DNA from: Vibrio sp. YMD68
Lineage (GTDB): Bacteria; Pseudomonadota; Gammaproteobacteria; Enterobacterales; Vibrionaceae
Assembly (NCBI RefSeq): GCF_029958905.1
Contig: NZ_CP124613.1
Location: 620,001-684,000, forward strand
Reading direction: 5' to 3'
DNA: 64,000 bases
Below are positions 47,201 through 56,386 of this stretch, piece by piece (positions within the stretch are counted from its first letter, which is position 1; each line of letters begins with the position of its first letter). Both the position numbers and the translations under genes were made by a program. The notes under the pieces are model-generated. The model ran no database searches, was not told the origin of the DNA, and saw only the letters and a list, made by a program, of their open reading frames with translations.

Positions 47201-47285
47201 ATTCGGACTTGGGTTTGCTACATTACTAACGTTAGTTGTATTGCCTGTGATTTATGCTTTGCTGTACCGAGTAAGCTATCGTTAA
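44232..47285 (+). CDS. RND-family efflux pump permease
   Basis: 1017-residue inner-membrane proton antiporter of the AcrB/HAE type with 12 predicted helices and two large periplasmic loops. TM4 has LGMLVDNAIVITEG, where AcrB has two Asp (VDDAIV): only the first is kept and the second is Asn. TM10 retains the essential Lys in SGMIVKNGIVLVEQ. Such VDN variants are common in a sub-branch of efflux RND proteins. It exports drugs, bile-like detergents or other amphiphiles with the preceding adaptor; the substrate is not shown. A terminator follows. Confidence 0.93.
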   Translation: MNLTNYALKNKVISWLVVAILLVGGVLSFRGLGQLEFPAFPIPQAMVNTTYPGASAMQVEEEVTLPLERAISQLEYVRDVESFTSAGLSQIAVILKETIQAEQQPQVWDELRRKVNDIQPSMPPGVNPSQVIDDFSDVYGILYNITSDEYNYRELQNYGEYLQRELLAIKGVKKVNLAGLVSEHIVIEIAQQDLNTLNLDPAWLSRLIQNQNMVSNGGDLLLDGQSIRIHSSGEFNEIEALKSFKFSPPGSNDLIQLGDIAEVSRQFQDKAYTLYRNNGEQAISLGISFANSVNVVDVSERVSNKLSELDFVRPIGIELNKVYDQGDAVDKSVSDFVMSLVEAVLIVIVVLLFAMGLRSGILMGAILLLTILGTFIGMSILGVEIQIISLGALIIALGMLVDNAIVITEGVLIGLKRGLTKRKAIESVVKQTQWPLLGATLIGIIAFAPIGLSADATGDFLGSLFQVLAISLLLSWVLAITLTPFFCELMFKEEIAEGESVHIDPYRGLIFTLYRTVLNTALKNRVATMVITLVLLISAVIGFGSVKQAFFPPSNTPIFYVDVWLQQGTDVRETEQRLKQIERTVSGFNDVHNVTTVVGSGAQRFILTYAPEKSYSSYGQLIVEAKDLAAIETMLPQMKARLESLHPDIDFKFKLMDLGPAPAAKVEARFYGADPLVLRQLAAQANEIMRNEPKATAVRHSWREKTQVLEPQLDGAAARRVGITKSDLDRTLLRNLNGEQIGLFRDGSHIMPIVMRAPDEERFDIDRLPELQVWSQDQNRYIPITQVVSDFNLMPEDSLIVRRNFKRVISVMADVTPFGDDTAESLRRLVAPKIEAIELPLGYHFEWGGEYESQQKATNNLMGSLPMGYLIMFLITVLLFNTIRQPLAIWLTVPLALIGVSAGLLLMNIPFSFTALLGLLSLSGMIVKNGIVLVEQINIETDQGSNLNRAIVDASVSRVRPVCMAAITTMLGMIPLVFDAFFQSMAVTIIFGLGFATLLTLVVLPVIYALLYRVSYR

Positions 47286-47340
47286 CACGTCAATGTTTAA
47301 TACCTCTCATTAGGAAAGAACGTCCAGAGTTGTTATAGAT

Positions 47341-47377
47341 AAAGCTGATGCCAACAATGTAGGTATCAGCTTTTTCA
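47341..47377 (+). terminator. Terminator of the RND operon
   Basis: AAAGCTGATGCC and GGTATCAGCTTT pair over 12 bp (one G-U) with a 9-nt loop and TTTTTC tail. Confidence 0.82.
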
Positions 47378-47583
47378 TTTGTGTACTTTTGAATCAGATG
47401 TGTAGGTAATACGTTTTGTCAGATAATTTAGTGCCAACTTATGGGCAATTGATGCGTGAGCAAAGGTAAGTTTTCAGGCAGGAATGAAGATCAAGCGGGC
47501 TATTGGAAAATGATTGGGTGTAATTAATAGGGGTAAGCATCGTGGTCGTTGGAACGAAAACAGGGACTCTTTATATTAAATGG

Positions 47584-47618
47584 CCCCACATTGTAGGCTC
47601 TCAATCTACAGCGTGGGG
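47584..47618 (-). terminator. Probable terminator of the MarC-family gene
   Basis: CCCCAC...TGTAG pairs with CTACA...GTGGGG across a 2-by-2 internal loop; 15 bp after the stop on the minus strand. Tail only moderately T-rich. The rest of 47378-47632 holds no gene. Confidence 0.5.
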
Positions 47619-47632
47619 GAGATGACACAGAA

Positions 47633-48283
47633 TTAAAGCAATGCGCCGATGTCTTGTACGATCTCAGTAATACCGATCGTAAAGAACTGCACACCCATGC
47701 AGATAAGCAGAAAACCCATAATTCGAGTAAACGCGTTAATCCCATTTTGGCCCAGTGCTTTAAGTAACGGGTAAGCCATGCTGAGAATAAAAGCGGCAAT
47801 TAAGCTAACGACCCCAAAACCACCTATGACCCCAGTATAAATACTAATTTTTTCTAATTCTTCTTCACTGGATGCGATTTCAGCGGCAAGGCTAATGATC
47901 AGTGCCATTGTTCCGGGACCGCACAGCGATGGGATGGTAAGCGGCACCAATGCGATGGAATCTTGTCCGACACTACTATCCATGCTTTCTGGTTTTGGAA
48001 ACAGCATGTTAAAGCCAATCGCACAAATGATAATCCCGCCACCCAAACGTAAGCTCGGAATTGAAATACTAAACAACTCCAAAACAGAAGCACCAATGAA
48101 AAAGGTGATGCACATGGCGATGAATAGGTAAAGCCCAACGGTTTTCGCTTGTGAAACGATGTAATTCTTGTCACGACCCTTACTTAAACCAAGAAGAACG
48201 GTGGCAGCAGCTGGCGGGTTCATCATCGGCAACAAGCCGAGAACGGTGAGAGTCAAATAGGTGAATAACGTTTCTAAATGCAT
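47633..48283 (-). CDS. MarC-family integral membrane protein
   Basis: 216 residues with six predicted helices. Family signature GLLPMMNPPAAATVLLGLSKGRDKN at the N-terminus and PLTIPSLCGPGTMALIISLAAE in the middle. Despite the name, MarC is not shown to confer multidrug resistance and the family function is unknown. Single gene, 98 bp after the mgtE-like gene on the same strand. Confidence 0.85.
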   Translation of the reverse strand: MHLETLFTYLTLTVLGLLPMMNPPAAATVLLGLSKGRDKNYIVSQAKTVGLYLFIAMCITFFIGASVLELFSISIPSLRLGGGIIICAIGFNMLFPKPESMDSSVGQDSIALVPLTIPSLCGPGTMALIISLAAEIASSEEELEKISIYTGVIGGFGVVSLIAAFILSMAYPLLKALGQNGINAFTRIMGFLLICMGVQFFTIGITEIVQDIGALL

Positions 48284-48381
48284 ACGGTTCTCTTTAAATT
48301 TTGTGGATTTCTGTGATTGGTGGCGTTTAAATTAATAGGAGATGGTTTATATCGAATCTAAGTAATGACTAAGTAACGAAG

Positions 48382-49773
48382 CTAAAGAAGCATCAGCTGG
48401 GCGAGATACAGAACACTAAAGAATGAAATCGCGTCGGTTAATGTGGTAAGTAGTGGACTGGATAACATGGCTGGGTCGAGGTTGACGCGCTTCAGAAGTA
48501 GAGGCAAAGCACCACCTATCATAACCGCTAAAGTGGACGATATTGTATAGGCAGTAGCAACCAGTACGGGTAATAAATGACCTTGCTGACCATGTGTAAA
48601 CAACATGAGTAGAGCAATAACCAGACCAATAGCTAGGCCATTTATAGCGCCAATAGGCAACTCTTTGGCGACGACGAATAACCAGTCTTTAGCAGAAATA
48701 TGCTTAGTCGATAGCTCTCGAATCGAAACGGCAACGGATTGGTTGCCCGCAGCCCCAGATAGATTAGCCACTAAAGGCAAAACGGCGGCCAATACGGCAA
48801 CTTGCTCGATAATGTGTTCAAAGGAAGCGATGATCGATACGGCGGCATAGCTCAAGATTACCGACGGAAGTAAAAAGGTGAGGCGTCGAATATTGCGCGG
48901 TAATAATGGCATAGTACGAAATTCATCGCCACCAAATATACCGCTGGTTTCACGTTGTTGTTGTTCAGATTTCTCATATAACGCCTGGTTTAATTGTGTG
49001 TGACCAACAATGCCAATTTGAAAACCGTGTTCGTTGATGACAGGAACGGTAGAGTGTGAGGTAGAGTCGAGCACACTTTTTAATGATTGGAGATCAAAAC
49101 CTGCTGGAACGGTGGGAACACCTCCATCAATATGGTCAATCAATTTGTCCCAAGATTGAGCAAGAAACAATTCTCGAGTTTTGATTGTACCTAAGTAGTT
49201 GCCATGCTTATCGTGCAGGTAAACGTAACGCCATTCGATTCGTTCAGAGCTTTTTTCACCTTCACGCAAGATAGTTTCTAAGTCGGAAACGGTAGCCCAA
49301 CTTTCCAGTTTAATGATCTCATTTTTGCAAATACGTCCGACTGAGCCATCAGGAAATGACATCGCGGCTTTTTCTTCGTTTTCCCAAGTTTCGGGCAGGG
49401 AGGATTCAAGGGCTTTATGAAGCGATTTAGGTAAACTGCGTAATAGAGAGCGGCGAACGTCTGAACGCATATGTAAAAGAATGTCTTTTGCACTGTCGAT
49501 CGGAAGGTTTGAAAATAAGAGAGCACGCTCTGGCTCGGTTAAGTAATCCAGAAAGTCAGCAGCCAAATTCGGCTTTTGAGTACAGAGCAGCTCCCAAAGC
49601 CGTCCACACTGTGCGCTGGTGAACTTTCTTATCACAAATGGAAGATTGGTTAGGTTTGCACTTTCTATCTGTTTGATAATGCAATTACTTGAACCGGACT
49701 GCATTGCTGAAATCAACTCGGAGTACAGTTGCTCTGCTTCTGAGTTAGGTAATGGGACGGTTATTAAGGTCAT
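48382..49773 (-). CDS. mgtE: MgtE-family magnesium transporter
   Basis: 463 residues. Cytoplasmic N-terminal MgtE_N superhelical domain (~20-130, LTEPERALLFSNLPIDSAKDIL), two CBS domains (~140-260), a linker helix and five C-terminal membrane helices (~295-463) with PLVANLSGAAGNQSVAVSIREL, the conserved pore region. The N-domain and CBS pair close the channel when Mg2+ is high. Typical length (about 450). The marC-like gene follows in the same direction. Confidence 0.9.
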   Translation of the reverse strand: MTLITVPLPNSEAEQLYSELISAMQSGSSNCIIKQIESANLTNLPFVIRKFTSAQCGRLWELLCTQKPNLAADFLDYLTEPERALLFSNLPIDSAKDILLHMRSDVRRSLLRSLPKSLHKALESSLPETWENEEKAAMSFPDGSVGRICKNEIIKLESWATVSDLETILREGEKSSERIEWRYVYLHDKHGNYLGTIKTRELFLAQSWDKLIDHIDGGVPTVPAGFDLQSLKSVLDSTSHSTVPVINEHGFQIGIVGHTQLNQALYEKSEQQQRETSGIFGGDEFRTMPLLPRNIRRLTFLLPSVILSYAAVSIIASFEHIIEQVAVLAAVLPLVANLSGAAGNQSVAVSIRELSTKHISAKDWLFVVAKELPIGAINGLAIGLVIALLMLFTHGQQGHLLPVLVATAYTISSTLAVMIGGALPLLLKRVNLDPAMLSSPLLTTLTDAISFFSVLYLAQLMLL

Positions 49774-50128
49774 GATAAATGGCTACGCTTCAATGTATTT
49801 TCGTTTATGGATAACTCGAGTAGAGAGGGCTATGAAAGCAATCACCATTGGTGTCAAATTGGCGGGTAGTGATTTGCTCATAGTTTATGGTTGTGGGGAG
49901 AGGTTGAATATGAATTGGAGAAATTCATAAATGCATTAATGTTTACCTCAAATCTGAGCTTCTCTCATCGACGGTATTCTTGACTCGTACTGCTTCGTTG
50001 TACTGCTTGAGTACCTCGATTAATGGACAGCGCTGATGTTGAGAACGAACTTCATGTTTATAATGGACACTCTCATAGAGATTTTATGAATGGACTCGTT
50101 GCGACATGCTTGAATTGAAATTAAGAGG
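49774..50128. other. Intergenic region, nothing identified
   Basis: About 355 bp between the mgtE start and the end of the next minus-strand gene. It contains a short direct repeat of GTACTGCTT near 49988-50009 but no convincing gene, terminator or operator. Confidence 0.4.
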
Positions 50129-51058
50129 CTACTTTTCTGGTTGAACTATTTGATCGAAGTAGCTTTGTATTGTTTGGTGCAGCAGCTGGTTTAGTGGAAA
50201 ACCACGTTTAGATTGTAGGTATCCGCCGTTTATTTGAATCGTTCTCATCTCTTTAGGAACCTTAGGAAGTGGGTAACAACTCAGCTCGGGATCATTATCA
50301 GTCACTAACGTACTGCCAAAAGACAAGGCGTCAGAATGTTTTAATTCATTAAGTAACACTCGTATACTGTGAGTTGATAAAACGATATTAGCTTTATACC
50401 CTCTCGCTAAGTAAAAATCTTCAACAGGGGCGCGCTTTGAGTTAATCCCATCAGCCAGTATCCGAGTGATAGGGAGGTGATGGATGTCTTCTAGGGCGGT
50501 ACTCTTACTCAAGACTGGATGATCTTTACGAGCAATCAGGCTGAGTTTTATTTCTTTCAAACGGTGCTGATATACCTCTTGTGGCAATTGGTACTGAGAA
50601 AAAAGGAGTAAGTAATCTATTTGACCATTAAGCATTTCATTTAAGCTTTGTTCTTGCCAATAAACCAATTTAAAACTGGCGACAGGTAACGCTTCTCTTA
50701 GAGCACTAAAAATGCCATCTCCCCATTGTTCAAGCATGAAAATGTTCATTGCGACTGATATTTCACCAGTAAATGTCTGAGGGTCAAAATTTTGATAAGA
50801 CTCAACGACTTTAACCAATGGTGTGAACATTTCATCGGCCGCTTCGGCAAGTTTTTCGGCAAGCTCTGAAGGTTCGACACCATGAGCTTTACGGATAAAA
50901 AGCTGATCGCCAAAGGTTTCTCTGAGCTTAGCTAAACCGCGGCTTACACTCGTCTGAGATATTCCTAATCTGTCCGCAGCTTGATGTGTGTTACGTGTTT
51001 CCACAACGGCTTGCAATAGCTTCAGCAGGTTTAAATCTAAATCGCGAAGTTCTTTCAT
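50129..51058 (-). CDS. LysR-family transcriptional regulator
   Basis: 309 residues. Helix-turn-helix RNTHQAADRLGISQTSVSRGLAKLRETFGDQLF (~23-55) in the NodD/SyrM/LeuO-like style LRDLDLNLLKLLQAVVETRNTHQAA, then an effector-binding domain. It is divergent from the MscS-like gene at 51275, across a 216-bp gap, which may be its target. The effector is unknown. Confidence 0.87.
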   Translation of the reverse strand: MKELRDLDLNLLKLLQAVVETRNTHQAADRLGISQTSVSRGLAKLRETFGDQLFIRKAHGVEPSELAEKLAEAADEMFTPLVKVVESYQNFDPQTFTGEISVAMNIFMLEQWGDGIFSALREALPVASFKLVYWQEQSLNEMLNGQIDYLLLFSQYQLPQEVYQHRLKEIKLSLIARKDHPVLSKSTALEDIHHLPITRILADGINSKRAPVEDFYLARGYKANIVLSTHSIRVLLNELKHSDALSFGSTLVTDNDPELSCYPLPKVPKEMRTIQINGGYLQSKRGFPLNQLLHQTIQSYFDQIVQPEK

Positions 51059-51274
51059 CGTCAGCTCTTATCTATTGAGAGTCTTCCATTGTAGTGTTCA
51101 AAGAGAATGAGGCAAATTCATTTTTGTCCAAAGACGCTTTGAACGAGCATCATGCTCGGCTTTTTTGTTCGAATTCACCATTTCTCTTTTTAATGGCTAG
51201 AATCAGTGTGTAATGAGTGCGTAACTCATTTAATATGCGTTACAGCGTTTGTCTCTACAATTAAGGAGTAGAGG

Positions 51275-52129
51275 GTGGAAAAGGTTTACCTCGTTATTAA
51301 TTTTTTAGTGGATCACAAAGTCCTGACTAGTGCTTTAATCTTACTGTTGATCATCATGATTCGTCGCCTGATCTTGTCAGGGATTCGTGGTGAAGAACTG
51401 TTCCTTACAGAGAATCAGCGTAATTGGATGTCACGGACAAAGAACGGTGCCTTTGCGGCTTTTGTCATTTTAATATTCATGCTGTGGCAATCTGAAATCG
51501 CGGAGTTTGCTTTATCGGTAACGGCAATTGCTGTGGCTATTGTGGTTGCTTCAAAAGAAATTATTCTCTGTTTTACCGGGTCAATTCAGCGTGCCAGTTC
51601 ACGGTCATTTCGTATTGGTGATTGGATTGAGGTTGGAAAAATTAGTGGTGAAGTTATAGAACACAATTTAATGGCTACTGTGATTCAAGAGATTGATTTA
51701 CACCATGGCCAGTACCACTACACAGGAAAAACCGCTACCTTACCCAATAGCATGTTTTTTACTTACCCTGTTAAGAACCTCAATTTCATGAAGCGTTATG
51801 TTTACCACAGCTTTTCTATTGTGGTGAAAGACTTTGTTAACTTGTACCCAATGATTGAAGACTTAACCAGAAAGGTCGATGAACACTGCGAAGACTTTAT
51901 TGAGGTAGCGCGTCGTTATAATACCGTCATTGAAAAGCACGCGGGTGTTGACTTGCCAGGGTCAGAGCCTCACATTCACATCAGCAGCATGCCAACAGGA
52001 GAGCAGTCGGTTCATTACATGATTTTTTGCCCGACCGAGCGTGCTTCGCATTTAGAGCAACAAATCCGAGAAGACTTTATGCAAGAGTATCATCAACGTT
52101 TTGAGGTCGAGAATACGACCTTTGCTTAG
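51275..52129 (+). CDS. Small mechanosensitive-channel (MscS) family protein
   Basis: 284 residues. Three predicted helices (~7-27, ~50-72, ~75-95) followed by the MscS beta domain (SSRSFRIGDWIEVGKISGEVIEHNLMATVI...TATLPNSMFF) and a cytoplasmic C-terminal domain. The start is GTG, with AAGGAG six bases ahead. Probably a tension-gated channel; it is shorter than the 41181 homologue. It ends 5 bp from the convergent hydrolase gene. Confidence 0.83.
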   Translation: MEKVYLVINFLVDHKVLTSALILLLIIMIRRLILSGIRGEELFLTENQRNWMSRTKNGAFAAFVILIFMLWQSEIAEFALSVTAIAVAIVVASKEIILCFTGSIQRASSRSFRIGDWIEVGKISGEVIEHNLMATVIQEIDLHHGQYHYTGKTATLPNSMFFTYPVKNLNFMKRYVYHSFSIVVKDFVNLYPMIEDLTRKVDEHCEDFIEVARRYNTVIEKHAGVDLPGSEPHIHISSMPTGEQSVHYMIFCPTERASHLEQQIREDFMQEYHQRFEVENTTFA

Positions 52130-52134
52130 GCATT

Positions 52135-52761
52135 CTATCTCTTGTGCAGCGTGCTAAAACGATCAAATTGAATGAAGTGGTCAATTTGTTTCGGTATGTC
52201 ATTGCTGTAAAGCAAGCTAGTATGGTTACTGTTGAAGGTTACGTGATCCGTCATACCGTTGATTTTAGTTTCCTCAACGGTGACGGTTCCATCGGACAAC
52301 ATCTCGCTCCCTAACAGTATTGGCCGTAAACCAATCGATTGAGTTCCTGCGATACAACCCAGTTTTTGCGGGAAATTCCACGTATCGTCGTGCTTTTCTA
52401 GCCCATGTTTGGTTGAATTTCCTAGAATAGCCCCTAGACCTAAATCCGAAATCTTTTCAGCAATAGAAGCACCTTGAATCGGTGATCCGATAGCGATGAC
52501 GTGTGAAACTCGAACACTGGATGGCTTTCTGTTCGCCAGGTAATGTTTGATCATCAACCCGCCAAGGCTATGGCCTACCAGTATATTGGTTTCGAAAGGG
52601 TCAAGAAGCGTATCGATGTGTTTGAAAACGTTTTCTGCGTTTATGTTAAGCGAATTGTAGCTAACAACATCCGTGTGGTAGCCCAGCTTTTCTAGGCGCT
52701 GACTTAATGGAAGAAGGGCAACCCCGTGCATGTAAAGGCCGTGCAGAAAGACTATCTTCAT
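52135..52761 (-). CDS. Alpha/beta hydrolase, lipase/esterase-like
   Basis: 208 residues. Begins MKIVFLHGLYMHG, carries the nucleophile elbow VGHSLGGLM (Ser near residue 65) and an oxyanion HG motif; the likely catalytic His is in FNSNHTSLLYS. The pattern matches small triacylglycerol-lipase-like or PGAP1-like hydrolases. No signal peptide, so cytoplasmic. Substrate unknown. Confidence 0.78.
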   Translation of the reverse strand: MKIVFLHGLYMHGVALLPLSQRLEKLGYHTDVVSYNSLNINAENVFKHIDTLLDPFETNILVGHSLGGLMIKHYLANRKPSSVRVSHVIAIGSPIQGASIAEKISDLGLGAILGNSTKHGLEKHDDTWNFPQKLGCIAGTQSIGLRPILLGSEMLSDGTVTVEETKINGMTDHVTFNSNHTSLLYSNDIPKQIDHFIQFDRFSTLHKR

Positions 52762-52915
52762 TTATCCACTCCCGCTGACTGTTGAGATGAGATTAGAGCT
52801 TTTGACCAACCTACCAAAAATTGAATGGAAATGGGGAGTTATTTTTAATGCACATCTCAGATAGTATTGTGAATCAATTTATCGTTAACCGTTTACTGGA
52901 TTATTAGGAATAGAA

Positions 52916-53383
52916 ATGAACGCAGTACAACAGGCTTATTTAGATCAATACCTATTAACTTTGTCCCCAACTGAACAGCTCAATTCTTATAAGGCGATTG
53001 CAGAGTACTATTGCGCCGATGAATACAATGCAAATGAATGTGCCCGTCTAATTAATCTTGGAATAAAGCGCGCCTCTTGCAGCCTAAAAGCAGGGTATGA
53101 CGCTGAAAAAGAACCTTTGCCTGAAGTCGGACAGCTCACGGTCGTGCTTAACTGGAAACAAGAGCCCGTTTGTATCGTAAAAATGACGGAAGTTTCGATA
53201 TGCCCATTTAATCAAGTCACTCGTGAATTTGCCGAGTCAGAGGGAGAAGGCGATGGCAGTTACGAATGGTGGCGCGCTGCGCATATTAATTTCTTCTCAC
53301 AGTATGCGCAGGAGGTGGGTGTCGAATTCAATGAGACCTCGGACTTAGTGCTAGAGCGATTCGTTAAAGTTTACCCAGAGTAG
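52916..53383 (+). CDS. ASCH-domain protein
   Basis: 155 residues with the ASCH (formerly DUF984) pattern: LINLGIKRASCSLKAGYDAEKEPLPEVGQLTVVLNWKQEPVCIVKMTEV, then FAESEGEGDGSYEWWRAAHINFFS. ASCH proteins are PUA-like RNA-binding folds and some hydrolyse N4-acetylcytidine; which applies here is not shown. AGGAATAGAA precedes the ATG. Confidence 0.82.
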   Translation: MNAVQQAYLDQYLLTLSPTEQLNSYKAIAEYYCADEYNANECARLINLGIKRASCSLKAGYDAEKEPLPEVGQLTVVLNWKQEPVCIVKMTEVSICPFNQVTREFAESEGEGDGSYEWWRAAHINFFSQYAQEVGVEFNETSDLVLERFVKVYPE

Positions 53384-53417
53384 TATCCAACACTGGCGAT
53401 GACGTAACAGCATTTAG

Positions 53418-54125
53418 TTACCAGGGGATTTCTTTGCCATCGAAGCTATAAAATTTACCGGTATCTTCTGATGTCGTTGTTTCTATCAGGTTAGCTAATT
53501 GAGCTGCGACGTATTGGGGCGTAAACAGTTTGTGTTCTGGCACGTTTTTTTGATACGGCTTAGAAAGTGACGTGTCAGTGGTCCCGGGGTGGAAAGCAAA
53601 CATACAGCAGTTATGTTTTTTCCGCTGCCACTCGATACTAATGGTCTTAATGGCCATATTCAAAGCAGCTTTCGAGCACCGATAGCTAATCCACCCTCCT
53701 AGCTGATTATCTTCAATGCTGCCAACTCTGGCGGACAGCGAGACGAAATGAGATAACGACTTTGATTTAAGGTGTTCGCCAAAATATCGAGCTAATAAAA
53801 GCGTGGATATTGTATTAATCGATAGATTCTGGTTAAAAAAATCCACATCGAAAGCATTGATGGTTTTTTCAGGGGAATGCTCAGGCCCCGTTAGAACACC
53901 GACCGCGTTGATCAACATATCCAATTTGGGGATCACGTTCGCTAGCTCTTTTATATCGCTTTCAGCCGTGACATCGACGTTATGCCAATTCAGGTTAGGG
54001 GCTGAAATAGTCGGTTGAGCGTTGCGATAAGTCGCGAAGATAGTCGCGGTGTTGTCAGAGGACAAAAAGTGCTCGATGAGCGCCAAACCAATACCACCGG
54101 AGCCACCAATAATCAGTATGTTCAA
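53418..54125 (-). CDS. Short-chain dehydrogenase/reductase (CsgA-like)
   Basis: 235-residue SDR. Cofactor motif GGSGGIG at residues 7-13, NAVGVL, catalytic Ser in SLSARVGS and Tyr-x-x-x-Lys in SYRCSKAALNMA. Similar to cell-cell signalling CsgA-like SDRs found in many Proteobacteria; substrate unknown. The start codon is TTG, supported by AGAGG eight bases ahead and by the N-terminal motif beginning at once (NILIIGG). Convergent with the ASCH gene. Confidence 0.85.
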   Translation of the reverse strand: MNILIIGGSGGIGLALIEHFLSSDNTATIFATYRNAQPTISAPNLNWHNVDVTAESDIKELANVIPKLDMLINAVGVLTGPEHSPEKTINAFDVDFFNQNLSINTISTLLLARYFGEHLKSKSLSHFVSLSARVGSIEDNQLGGWISYRCSKAALNMAIKTISIEWQRKKHNCCMFAFHPGTTDTSLSKPYQKNVPEHKLFTPQYVAAQLANLIETTTSEDTGKFYSFDGKEIPW

Positions 54126-54223
54126 AGTTCAGACCTCTATAATTGTTAGTTAATCACTATAGTACAGACAAAAAGGCAGTTCGAGTATCACAGTGATGTG
54201 TCTTCTCATCTTAGGAGGAATCC

Positions 54224-55957
54224 TTAAAAATCCGAGGGCGCTGTAAATTCGATAAGATCATTGCTGATTGGGTGGCGCAGCTTCAAATACCCTGCATGCA
54301 AGTGTAAGCGCTTATCTTTGAAACCGTATAAATCATCCCCGACAATCGGCGTGTTGAGACCCGATGAATGAGCACAATGTACTCTGAGTTGGTGGGTTCG
54401 ACCTGTTTTTGGGTACAAATCAACCTTGGTTCGGTGACCGATTTTTTCAATGACGTGATAGTCAGTTTGCGCGTTGCGGCCACTACGATGGCACACCATC
54501 TGTCTGGGCCTGTCCTCCATATCTCCACGCAAGGGCAGTGTGATTGTCCCACTGGTGTGGCTCAGGGTTCCTTCAAGCAGTGCGGTGTAACGTTTCACTA
54601 CAGTGCGATTAATAAACTGCTGCTGAACGTGTTTATTTGCCTCTGAGGTGAGCGCGAAAACAATCAGCCCAGAGGTCGACATATCTAATCGATGAACAAC
54701 CAGTGGCCCAGTGGCGTTAGGGTAACGAACTTGCATACGAGCATGAACAGAGTCGCTAATATACTTTCCCGATACCGATAAGAACTCGGCTGGCTTATTC
54801 ACCACGACGAGCGCATCATCTTCGTAAATGATTTCAAGCTCTTTATTTAAAGAAGGGGTTTGTTCTAGGGGGCTTTCATCGGTTTCAATCCCTTCGAGCA
54901 TGTGTTCCAAAATTTCAAAGCACTTACTTTGACATACCGGGTAGAGGTTTTTATGTTGGCGAATTTGATGGTAAGGCGATGCGCCCCACCAAAACTCTCC
55001 CAACGCTAAAGGTGTAAAGCCATGTTGATAAGCCGCTTGTAGTAATAGTGGTAGATTCTCTTCGCTTGAGCCCTTTATTGGCGCCTTTTTAGCATTAGCC
55101 TCATTTTTTGGGTTCGAGGGGCCTAGCTTGAACAGGTCATACGTACTTTTTAGCTCGCCTTTACGGTTTAAGAATCGACAGGATTTGTGCTTTTCATCCG
55201 CAATCCGCGCCATGACTTGTTGACGTTTTTGTTGTAGGTTTTCAATCTCGGTTTCGGTATCTTGAATAAGCTGGATGAGATTTTCAAGTGATTGTTTCCA
55301 TTTGTTTTTTATCAGTTTTAGTTCTTGTTTTTCTTTACTGCTTTGGTGACCTAATTCGTGAATGATCGCTTGCAATTGCTGTTCATCAAGATCGTTGCCG
55401 AGGCGCAATTCGGCTTTTTTGCGCAGTTCCTTACGCTTAGCTTTATTCACTGCTAAAGCTGTTTGACCGTCAGTAATTTCAGTCTCAGCTTGGGCTTCTA
55501 AGCTTGTATATCGTGCTTTTCTTTCTATAAATACAGGGTGGTGCGTTAACGAGAGAATATGCGCGTCGAGTCTGTTCTTTTTTTCAATCCATTGAGCTTG
55601 AGCATCCGTGTCAACACGTGGGTCATAAATAGGGTCAACAAAGAAACCTGGAATGTCACTTTCGTCAGGGAATTCAGAGCGCACAACAGAACGAGAGCCA
55701 GAAAAAGAGGATAAATACCCAAGCTCCCCTTGCTCGGTTTCGATCACTAAAACCGCAAACATTTTCCCTTGATCAGAAAAATCATGTTTCCACTCTTTTT
55801 GTGTTGCTAAATAGTGTTGTAATTCAGTCATCGCAGTGACAGCAAGTGGGTGAGGCGTATAGTAATAGGGAAAGGTAAAACGTTCTGGTCGCTGTAAGTG
55901 TTCGATTGGACTTTTAAAAGACGATAGCTTGTTTGTCAATACTGGTTGCGGATTCAT
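54224..55957 (-). CDS. Large RluA-family RNA pseudouridine synthase
   Basis: 577 residues, well above the ~220-325 of RluA-type enzymes. The C-terminal ~220 residues hold the catalytic domain: VVNKPAEFLSVSG, the catalytic Asp motif HRLDMSTSGLIVFA, and KTGRTHQLRVHCAH. The N-terminal ~340 residues include a long predicted coiled coil (about 165-265, rich in Glu, Lys and Gln) and an FFVDPIYDPR stretch; this architecture recurs in marine gammaproteobacteria. It isomerises uridine in rRNA or tRNA; the exact position cannot be told from sequence. Confidence 0.85.
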   Translation of the reverse strand: MNPQPVLTNKLSSFKSPIEHLQRPERFTFPYYYTPHPLAVTAMTELQHYLATQKEWKHDFSDQGKMFAVLVIETEQGELGYLSSFSGSRSVVRSEFPDESDIPGFFVDPIYDPRVDTDAQAQWIEKKNRLDAHILSLTHHPVFIERKARYTSLEAQAETEITDGQTALAVNKAKRKELRKKAELRLGNDLDEQQLQAIIHELGHQSSKEKQELKLIKNKWKQSLENLIQLIQDTETEIENLQQKRQQVMARIADEKHKSCRFLNRKGELKSTYDLFKLGPSNPKNEANAKKAPIKGSSEENLPLLLQAAYQHGFTPLALGEFWWGASPYHQIRQHKNLYPVCQSKCFEILEHMLEGIETDESPLEQTPSLNKELEIIYEDDALVVVNKPAEFLSVSGKYISDSVHARMQVRYPNATGPLVVHRLDMSTSGLIVFALTSEANKHVQQQFINRTVVKRYTALLEGTLSHTSGTITLPLRGDMEDRPRQMVCHRSGRNAQTDYHVIEKIGHRTKVDLYPKTGRTHQLRVHCAHSSGLNTPIVGDDLYGFKDKRLHLHAGYLKLRHPISNDLIEFTAPSDF

Positions 55958-56283
55958 GGTTAGTGCTCATACGTCGCAGTACAAAGGTCAAGAAGAATGA
56001 GAGACAGCCCTTCATCGGTGTGAGCGCATTTTACCTAGGGGATAACAGACTGTACAGAAGTGAATTTTGCTGAGGTCATAACACCTGTATCCACTCAATT
56101 TAGAGAAATGCACCTAAAGTAAACACAATGAAAGATAGGGTGGGGGAGATTTTGGAGCGATTTCTGGGCTGGGTTTACATTGTAAATCTGATCAGTCAGT
56201 TGCTTGAGGGGCGCAGTTGCTTAAGGGATGCAGTTGCTTAAGGGATACAGTTGCTTAGGGAGCGTGGTTTCGATAATGAACAT
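55958..56283. other. Intergenic region with tandem repeat
   Basis: No gene seen. The main content is the four-unit 17-bp repeat at 56197-56264, with an AT-rich stretch before it. Confidence 0.45.
56197..56264. repeat. 17-bp tandem repeat, four units
   Basis: CAGTTGCTT followed by 8 variable bases; units start at 56197, 56214, 56231 and 56248, and the middle two differ by one base. Same period and copy number as the array at 35617-35684, but unrelated sequence. Confidence 0.9.
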
Positions 56284-56313
56284 AAAGAAAAGCGCTGCTT
56301 CCTTGCAACGCTT
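56284..56313 (-). terminator. Terminator of the Fur-box gene
   Basis: Minus strand AAGCGTTGC-AAGGAA-GCAGCGCTT, 9-bp stem with one mismatch, then TTTTCTTT. Confidence 0.65.
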
Positions 56314-56386
56314 GTACTCCGGCGGCCAAACCGAAAAACTGTATGTAGATAAGTATAGGCGTAGTTTTATAAAACTGCCTATTTTA

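Noticed and set aside
56197..56264. 17-bp repeats considered as regulator sites
   Set aside because: Units are directly abutting, contain no dyad and lie between gene ends; slippage duplication is simpler.
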